Shown one piece after another: positions 56,895 through 64,000 of a stretch of DNA of 64,000 nucleotides (its first letter is position 1; each line of letters starts with the position of its first letter). Both the position numbers and the translations under genes were made by a program. This DNA is from Stictocephala bisonia (Eukaryota > Arthropoda > Insecta > Hemiptera > Membracidae), in NCBI GenBank assembly GCA_035578905.1, contig JAQJVL010000174.1, positions 855,253 through 919,252 on the forward strand, read 5' to 3'. The notes under the pieces were generated by a model that saw nothing but the letters and a program-made list of their open reading frames with translations, did not search any database and was not told the origin of the DNA.

Positions 56895-58180
56895 AGACAA
56901 ACTGACTGGTAGAAGTGAGAGAGAATAAACTACTTCTTCCTCTCTGTGTTATTCCATTTAATGTTGTCATGGCAATGAGGCCGTGGGTTAACAGTGCAGA
57001 ACCAAGCCCCACCCACTACGTCATTAGCAGCAGTGACCATTAGGTGTTCTTTTTAACACTAACGAATACAGCGTAGAACGATACAATTAAATCATTATAT
57101 TCTATTAAAATATAAATAATATCATTAACACAATGAATAATAATGTAAAGACTAAATAGCAACTAAACAAACTTGTACAGTTCATTACAGTTTATTTTTT
57201 TCTCTCAACTAAACTCTGTAAGAGAAGTTGAATACTTGAAGGTGAAAGCTAGTCATCCCCGCGAAGTAAGACAGCTCAGTGGTGGAACTATTCCTCTCTG
57301 CTGATGAAACCCTACTTGCATCATATATAACCTATAAATATAACACGCAGATCACCTTCCGGCCCAATAATAACTTTTTTGTACAAAGGGTCGGTTTAAC
57401 GATGGGGATGTTTTCATGTATAACCGGAACAAGAAGGGACATACGTCGGAAGTAAGCATAAACGATAGCATACTTCGTTTACGATGGTCGTTTGACGATC
57501 GTACGGTAACGATAGTATGCCAATCCCTTATCTGGGGACTACACAGAACGCTCTCCAGATGATATCTGACTTTCTCCGAACCACGCGGGACAATGATAAT
57601 GCGAGGCAGGTGAAAGTTGGCAAACAGGGCGATAGAGATAGGTGACAATGAAGCCCGTCATGTCTGCCCGCGTGGTATTGAGGGGTGAATTAAGGCTAGT
57701 TAGCTAGTGGAAAGGCAGACGTCGTTCTCTGGCGAAAGGATGTTGAAATAACATCAAGCCTACTTTGGTCTCTTTTACATTATTACATTCACAATCATGG
57801 TTAGTTGTGTGTTTTCTCACCAGTGTAAATTGTCAATACTGCACTTACGGAGGTGAGGAAGGGGGTTTATGGAATGGTTAAAAATTCTAGTACTTCCGGT
57901 TACCACGAATATATTCTGATTAAGGCTTTAACTAATGTTTAAATTTTCTAACCAAGGAAAATCGTAGACAGTTAAAAAAAATTTAAATGTCAAATTTTTA
58001 TATAAATACTGGAAGATGATTGCTTTTTGGGTTTTCCGATCTCCTGGTATTCTCATTTCAAAGACTTTTTCTTTAATCAAGGAAACCCCTAGGCTAATGT
58101 TTACGATCTAAAGTTTGCAAATTCTTTAATAAATGCTTAGAGATGATTGTTATTTTGGGGGTTTCAATTTTCTTGTTTTC
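56895..58180. other. unassigned stretch; GC-balanced block 57240-57720
   Basis: 57240-57720 is near-balanced in composition and holds a 98-codon minus frame (57352-57648) without a recognised motif. It is within the chance range, so I do not call a gene. Remaining sequence is AT-rich. Confidence 0.4.
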
Positions 58181-58190
58181 TTATTTCAAC

Positions 58191-58548
58191 GGTGGCACGA
58201 AAGATGCGTACAGCGAAATATGCGTTCAGAAGGAAATAGTGGTATTTGACGAGGCTAAGTATTCTCCCCGGTGGCATGAAAGATACGTACAGCGAAATTA
58301 GGTTAGGTTAGGTTCTCCAATCCCAAGAAACTAAGCGACATTCATATTTATTTTAGAGGTAAACGCATTTATATAATTCAATTGTTGTAAAAGATCCATT
58401 TGCCCTAAAGTTGTACGCATTTTTCGCCTATCTAATTGTTGTGACGTCATAGGTTACCCTCGTCATCTGTCAAAACTTGATCCTGTGCGCATATTTCGCA
58501 AGATTCCTAGTGTACGCATTTTTCGCTGTACGCATTTTTCGTCTATTA
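58191..58548. mobile_element. fold-back element with TTAGG core and 8-bp target duplication
   Basis: Left end CACGAAAGATGCGTACAGCG and AAATATGCG (58196-58224) is inverted at the right end as CGCATTTTTCGCTGTACGC and ATTTTTCG (58516-58541). A second left-type word (GGCATGAAAGATACGTACAG) lies just before three TTAGG units (58298-58313). ATTTCAAC flanks both sides (58183-58190 and 58549-58556), a perfect 8-bp target duplication. The third fold-back in the window with a telomere-like tract inside. Confidence 0.75.
58298..58313 (-). repeat. short TTAGG run
   Basis: Three TTAGG units in a row inside the 58.2-58.5 kb fold-back; opposite strand sense to the tracts at 3.37 and 36.27 kb relative to the plus strand. 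Confidence 0.85.
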
Positions 58549-59029
58549 ATTTCAACAACTTGAAATGAATAGACGAATACTTTGAAGTATGTGTATCACA
58601 AAACATTTAATTACGCAAATCAATCAAAACTCCTCATTAGAATACACATGAAATGGCATATCAAACATAATTTAAAAAATAACACATTAATCATACGTTT
58701 AATTGTTTAACATTGTTTTCTTGAAGAGTAGATTCAAAAAGAGTAGATTCCAATCCAGACTTAACAGAGTTTGTTGGAGATCATCAATTATTAGATGGGT
58801 AAACTAATGTGACGTTTCAGGAGAAAGTAACTTTTCCACTATCATCAAGTGATAAGCGTAACCCATATACTTAAATAAGTTCATACTCTGAATCTGACTT
58901 TCTCTGTGAAAGTCGCGTACTGACATATTGTGTCGTCCAATAATAGAACACAATACTATATACACAAATCTCAGCTTATAATGCGATCTATAATTGATCT
59001 AGCTAAATTGACCATCGGATTTTACATAC

Positions 59030-59525
59030 AGTAAAACTGTTCAAACCCTCTACCTGTTGACGATCACTAAGGCTCCTTGACTAATCTCAGAGGATCCACC
59101 CGCTCCACTCTATAGGCCGTGATTGTTTAATTTGAGAAGAGAGATATCGTGTGAAACACAATCAAATGCGTGGGAAAGATCACATAGTACAACAGCCATA
59201 CATTTGACTGATTGCACTAGGGTATCTACATTCTCTACAACCAATAATTTGGATGTGGCTTTCTTGAAGCCAAACAGACCAGGTTATGTGCTTTGAGATA
59301 GTCTTACAGTTGGGAAAACATAAGAGTTTCGAATAACTTTGAGAACACAAGATTAACTGATATTGGTCGATAAATTGTAACGTTTTCTTTTGCCCTTTTT
59401 TATAAGCTAGTACTGTAATAGAGGGCATGAGAACATTGGGGAAATAGTCTGTTAGAAAGCAAGCGTTTATCAGATAATGTTAATCAAAGGAGCTAGTGGC
59501 CGTGTGTTAAAAAGTGTTGGCTTTA
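59030..59525 (-). pseudogene. decayed non-LTR reverse transcriptase
   Basis: Read on the minus strand in changing frames, RT motifs appear in the correct order: a YKKG-like word then IYRPISVNLVFSKLFE (about 59376-59320), AVVLCDLSHAFDCVSHDIS (about 59198-59140; it retains the first catalytic aspartate region, usually written FLDLSKAFD), and SEISQGALVIV (about 59092-59060, corresponding to GVPQGSxLGP). At least two frameshifts and stops separate them. The 82-codon frame at 59180-59428 is one out-of-frame piece. It is an old copy of a Jockey-like group, not the same as the element at 51 kb as far as can be seen, since the covered parts do not overlap. Confidence 0.75.
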
Positions 59526-60049
59526 TAGGAAAGGAACAACTAAGTCTGAACCTTGCTTTTTTTAAATTTATTTTATTTCAGAATATAGGCTGGCTTTTCT
59601 TACAACATCATGCCTGAGCCCTCTTATTTCAAACAAGTCATTATTACCTTGCAGAATAATAATGATATTACTTGCTCTTATTGGAGCATAATAATTATAA
59701 TTTTAATTATTGTTATTAATTATAATTTTCTTATTGGCATATTATAAGTTGAAACAAATCATTGCTGATTGATGTTGTGTGTTAACAGAATATCACTGTC
59801 TCATTGAATATTTAGACAGTAATTCTTTACTTAGCCAAATATATTTTCGTTAGCAATCCTCAATATAATCTGAAAGACTACTCTTTAATGTAATTTGATT
59901 TCAGCTATAAGTGTTTTCTCATATAGAAACTAGTTAAGATGTAAAGTATGATTTAAAGTATCTGAGCATTGTTAGTTTTTAATTTTTTCTGAAAGGAGAC
60001 ACGTCTTTACGATTGAAAAATTCGATAAAGTAAATGAATCAAGGAAATC

Positions 60050-60240
60050 GCTATCCAGCTGTGTGTGGTGACCGTTCCAGAGAGCAGGTTCCATCTTGTT
60101 CGTGATACGGCGCTCAACAAGTCGGTCTCCTCGGACCGCTGCTCTTCACTATCGCCATTTGTGCAGACAATTGTCGAGGCCCTCACGACTGTTCCAATCT
60201 CAGCTGAAACCATCATAATGGCTGCTTAACCTTTCTGGCC
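60050..60240 (+). pseudogene. scrap of non-LTR reverse transcriptase
   Basis: The plus strand at 60112-60160 reads AQQVGLLGPLLFTIAI, close to the family motif GVPQGSxLGPLLFxIYI (RT domain 4). The preceding frame (RYPAVCGDRSREQVPSCS, then a stop) looks like the usual strand before that motif. It is short and broken, so confidence is limited. The 69-codon minus frame over it is a by-product. Confidence 0.42.
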
Positions 60241-60244
60241 AACT

Positions 60245-61450
60245 GTGTTTTCTGCATCTGCCCATACTTTCGACACGACATTGCTCAAACTGTGGTATCA
60301 TCTTTGATGTTCACCAGCACAATCAGCTTTTATGGCTTGTGTTTTTGTAGGAACTTTCAAAATACAGTGGACAAAGTTTTCTTTTTTTTAAAGGGTACAT
60401 TACTGAGTCCTAGCCAGTTTTAGATACAGAAACCTAAATCTCTCGGCCTTTAGTTTTAAAATCAATTATATGTAGGTCAGTGCTTAGTTTTCCGATCACT
60501 AAAAAACTTGAAAATATTGAAGTACTGTATCTACCAATACTTAGATTTTAGATAAATTTAACTACGATTGGTAATTTTTTATTTTAGATTAATTTTAATA
60601 TTGATCCAAGCTTCTCGTTTTATATAATTTTAAACTGATCAGAACTTAACTCTTAGTTATTAATATTAACTTAATTTTAATCACTTTCACTTAAATTATA
60701 GTTAAACTGCTTTTTAACTACGTCATGGCTGAATACCCACTGAGAAAGTGTATAGGAAAGAACTCTTAAAAGATATCTACTGCTAAATTTTTAAGGCTAT
60801 AAAATGTACTGAAATCAATAGTTTATTTAATTACCTTTCAATCTGTGTAAAAATTAGTATATTTGCTTATAAAAACTTGAAAATAACAAATTTATCTGAA
60901 TTAATTTTCTTTTATACAACGTAACATTTATGAATCGTGTAATAGTTGTGACGTATTAGTTTTAGGATGAAAACAATAACGTGTTTACTTCTAACATTTT
61001 TCGAGACCAAAATGATGCAGCAGCTAGGTTCTGATAATGTAATTGCAGAAAAGCCGAAAATCGTATCTTCCTGTAAAATTAAAGTAAATTATTCTTCTAA
61101 TTATACAAAGGCTAAATTGGAACAAACTTCAATCGCTCTTGTAACAACCTTTTAGATTTAGTCACTCTCACACTTTCCATAACCTTCCAGCAGGTCAGAC
61201 CATTGATTATGTACGTATTTAATCAATTGTACGACAGTTCAATGAAGGATAAATGGCTGACAGGTTGCGCAGTGGCTAAAGAAGTGTGTGTACATGCACT
61301 AACGGTCGGAAGACATTGTTCACTGCACAGTTCGTCTTAGTTCAACGCCGCGTCAACAAATTATCACCTGAACTAAAAACATCCATCCTTTGTGAGTGTA
61401 GTAACTATGAACAGAATGACGGAAAATTTAAAGCCGAACTAGTAGCGCTC
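60245..61450. other. unassigned stretch
   Basis: AT-rich to about 61180. 61190-61450 is more balanced and carries an 80-codon plus frame from a GTG (61286-61528) reading NKLSPELKTSILCE and FKAELVALFQEW. It looks somewhat protein-like, but it runs into the TATCGATA element and has no recognised family; kept unassigned. Confidence 0.35.
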
Positions 61451-61453
61451 TTC

Positions 61454-62141
61454 CAGGAATGGCAAACATTTTTGACATATCGGTATATCGAACTATCGAT
61501 ATATTGCAAACCAAATATCGATCTATAGATATAATCGAAAGAAAAATATCAATATATATCGGGTAAACTATATATCGTATTGTAAATAATTAACATTTTT
61601 AAAATTATGCACTAACTCTTATGTCATGACCAAATGTAGTCATTGCCAAAAATAAATTCAAGTTTTGATGTCACTATTAAGAATAGCCTACAGAATGTAA
61701 AAATTAAATTCATTTATATACACAAAACAAGTTGTGGTCTCAAGGGTTGAATGAAAACATTCAAAATAAGAATAATTTTACCCTTAGTTATTAGGTTAAC
61801 TATAAAATAATAATGTATTGTTATATTTCTTTTTCACATTTAAAAATTCCATTAAGCTTCTTAGAAACACTAAAATTCAAACCCCTTGTCTACAATCAAC
61901 TACATTTTAGTGCGTTAACCTCACGCAAAAAAAAATAAACCTTATTATTTCAATGCATGTTTTGTACGCATGAAAGGCAATTTAAATGTTTAATTCGAAT
62001 CGTGATGATTTTGAAGAGAGAGAATAACGTCAATATTTAGTGATATGGTATATCGAACCAAAATATCGATACTAATATATCGATATATCGAAACGTCTTT
62101 ATCGATATTTCTGATATATCGATATATCCTTGCCATCCCTA
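61454..62141. mobile_element. hAT-like element with TATCGATA-rich ends
   Basis: Left end AGGAATGGCAAAC followed by ATATCGGTATATCGA and CTATCGATATATTG; right end ATCGATATATCGAAAC, GATATATCGATATATCC and TTGCCATCCCTA. The same terminal motifs and interior style as the MITE at 48115-48334. About 690 bp, with an AT-rich non-coding middle. Flanks share only GGAAG (minus sense), so the target duplication is eroded or the left boundary is wrong. Confidence 0.58.
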
Positions 62142-62144
62142 CTT

Positions 62145-64000
62145 CCAACTGGTTATATTCCTCCTCTGCCTTAACTCTCATGAACCTCCTCACTCCCTCC
62201 CACCCAAACTTCATCTTTAGGTTGAAACTTACATTGCAGTCAGTTCATTGTACATTTAGATTCGTCCTTGGCCTTCCATTCTGAACCTTACTTTAGAGCA
62301 GTGTACACACATGTGTGACTTAGTTCATTTCATCGCCCAATTTCTGATGCGTCAACTATTTTCTTGTACAGTTTTTCTTCTTCTGTCTTTAATATATTCT
62401 CTTTTATTTTGCCCGTTTCCAAAGTCGTGTGTCTCCTTTTGATCTTCTTGAAACCTAAAAATTATTCTCTGTTTAAACTTCTCCCTTTTTTTATTTTCAG
62501 TTCCTTTGTTTGTTAATTTTAGTTCATTAGAGTTACTTTGTGAATGAATATTCAATAAAAATGTGACCATGAAATTTAATTGTGGAAATTTCACTTCATT
62601 TTTTGACCAAGCGCCTGTTATTTTTTCTTTTTCTTTTTGAAACGCATTCATTGATTTTGTCATATTTTTAGGTTTAAACAACGTTTATTTTAGGTTTCTT
62701 TTTTAAATTTATTTTTCCATAGATTATGGATTTATATTGGTTTTACCATTTAGTAAAAGGTCTGTTAGTGATTTCTATATCTTTTCGTGTTTAATTATAA
62801 TTTTTGTCTTGTACTTTAAAATTAACAGAATATTCGTGATGTTCTCAAATACTATTATAGATTATTCAAATAAGCCATGGTTCATAACCCACTTGATTGC
62901 CATATGATACATTATTTGTATTTATGTCCCTATCGCTGGGTTAGTATAAATCTATGGTCTATAATTACGCCTGTAAATGATTTAACATACTTTAACTATA
63001 CTGGGTTTAAATTTGAGCTGATAGGAGATAACTGCTACTTTTTTAGTTTTTGATATAGTAGAAACAATTGGAATTGTTGCCAAATTTACGTTGAGAAACC
63101 CCAACGACGTTTCAATGTGATACAACCAAAGTATATAAGTAATATACATTTCTATTTACTTGCTGTTTGAAAAAAATGTTTTTATAGCCCTAATGGTTTT
63201 ATTATTTACATTGTAAGTGCTTGCATAGTTTTGAATTGTTTTTATCATATGTTCTGATGGTTACAGGTACAATTTATTTAAGTACCCTTTACTATTTAGA
63301 AAGATACATTTCCTCGCTTAGGTTTACTCGACGTTATTTTAACAATAATTATTAGTTTTCATGAAATTGAAAAACTTAATTTGGTTTTTTTAGATCATGA
63401 GGAGTGTACTTATCTTAATGAACCAACCATTCATTTGTCACTGTCGTGTTCACAATTCATATTTTATGCTAGAAGATCCCTCGGCTGTATGAATTCACAC
63501 ATGGGTGATAATCGAAAACCCATCTGGGAGCGGGATTCCAAAAAGCCCATCGGCCGGAAGTCTACGCCAGAATTCATCCATAACTCATGGCTCGAAGAGT
63601 AATGTTGGTCGTTAGTTTGGTGGTCGGTGGGCAGAGAGGGCTGTTATAGTGTTTTGTCGCCCGGTCAGCTGGTCTACTGACAAAAACAGCTGATCTCGAG
63701 TGGCGGTCAGTAACTGTATTAACCTCACTTTTAGAATTCAAATAATAGTGTTCCATAATATTTAACGTTAATTATTGTATATAAATTATATTTATTTGAC
63801 TTTTAACGTTAATCTACGTGTTAAGTTTGCTTTATTTTTTGTTTATAATTAACGTTTTATTAATGCCCAGAACTTGTTAATATTCACAGTTTTCAAGGCT
63901 ATTATAAATTCTAATATGTGAGTAGTCTACATAGTGTACACCTAAGATTAGTATTGTATTGTTGTTCATTTGCTCGTATACATAATGTTAAAACACAACA
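62145..64000. other. unassigned stretch
   Basis: Includes a 109-codon minus frame at 62352-62681 rich in Lys/Glu/Asn/Gln with no family recognised (a pyrimidine-rich plus strand easily gives such a frame), a balanced block at 63400-63720 with a 73-codon plus frame, and two CAGCTG sites near 63666 and 63690. No gene can be supported. Confidence 0.4.

Noticed and set aside
57352..57648. 98-codon minus frame in a GC-balanced block
   Set aside because: No recognisable domain, no splice or start evidence; length is within chance for this composition.
61286..61528. 80-codon frame beside the TATCGATA element
   Set aside because: Starts at GTG, preceded closely by an in-frame stop, ends inside the transposon; protein-like only by impression.
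62352..62681. 109-codon Lys/Glu/Asn-rich minus frame
   Set aside because: Opposite strand is pyrimidine-rich, which makes stop-poor charged frames; no family recognised.

Overview
The window looks like gene-poor nuclear DNA from an arthropod, most likely an insect, and my impression from the repeat types is Hemiptera. It is AT-rich (roughly two thirds A+T by eye) and has microsatellites, minisatellites, MITE-like fold-backs, Helitron-like ends, tRNA-derived SINE-like repeats and 5'-truncated or decayed non-LTR retrotransposons. Short CCTAA/TTAGG tracts (the insect telomere repeat) occur inside three fold-back elements. There are no bacterial-style gene clusters and no CRISPR array. No host protein-coding gene can be called with confidence. 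At this composition a few open frames of 100 codons or more are expected by chance, and most longer frames here come from tandem arrays with periods of 33 or 36 bp (multiples of 3). The only convincing protein homology is to reverse transcriptase: one 296-residue C-terminal RT fragment at 51434-52324 (minus), a frame-broken RT at about 59030-59525 (minus), and a short RT scrap near 60.1 kb (plus).

Layout. 0-5.4 kb: degenerate interspersed repeats, a structured GC-richer block near 1.75-1.88 kb, a perfect fold-back with a CCTAA core (3261-3454), and copies of two tRNA-like repeat families. 5.4-13 kb: a Helitron-like element (7043-7613), a fold-back MITE (9320-9738), and a long TA tract (11114-11192). 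13-17 kb: a repeat whose second copy lies at 50.6 kb, a GC-balanced block with promoter-like motifs (14.44-14.80 kb), a 36-bp minisatellite, and a second copy of the 9.3-kb MITE. 17.5-23.5 kb: about 1.9 kb of 37-bp minisatellite, a fold-back at 20.75 kb, and a second 36-bp minisatellite locus that changes strand. 24-28.9 kb: mostly featureless AT-rich DNA. 28.9-31.3 kb: a 2.4-kb array made of a 91-bp block followed by a 94-bp block.

32.5-37.05 kb is a nested inverted-repeat region. Outer arms of about 500 bp enclose two oppositely oriented copies of a 170-220 bp element, a third 36-bp minisatellite locus, and a 320-bp fold-back with a CCTAA core. 38-43 kb: a 653-bp element with 37-bp terminal inverted repeats, a 4-unit 75-bp array, and a palindromic satellite at 41.5-42.1 kb. 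43-50 kb: two more copies of the 170-220 bp element, a long Helitron candidate, a hAT-like MITE with a perfect 8-bp target duplication (48107-48342), and the largest copy of a tRNA-like repeat. 50.6-55.6 kb: a truncated non-LTR retrotransposon inserted into an older repeat, a possible DNA transposon with CGCG-rich subterminal repeats containing a 440-bp hairpin MITE, and a 15-unit 33-bp minisatellite. 56-64 kb: transposon fragments, a third fold-back with a TTAGG core, two RT fragments, a TATCGATA-rich hAT-like element, and unassigned sequence.

Nothing here suggests genes acting as one pathway. The main story is repeat biology: fold-back elements with telomere-like cores, a 36-bp minisatellite that appears to have moved between loci, a recent palindromic amplification, and nested inverted repeats.
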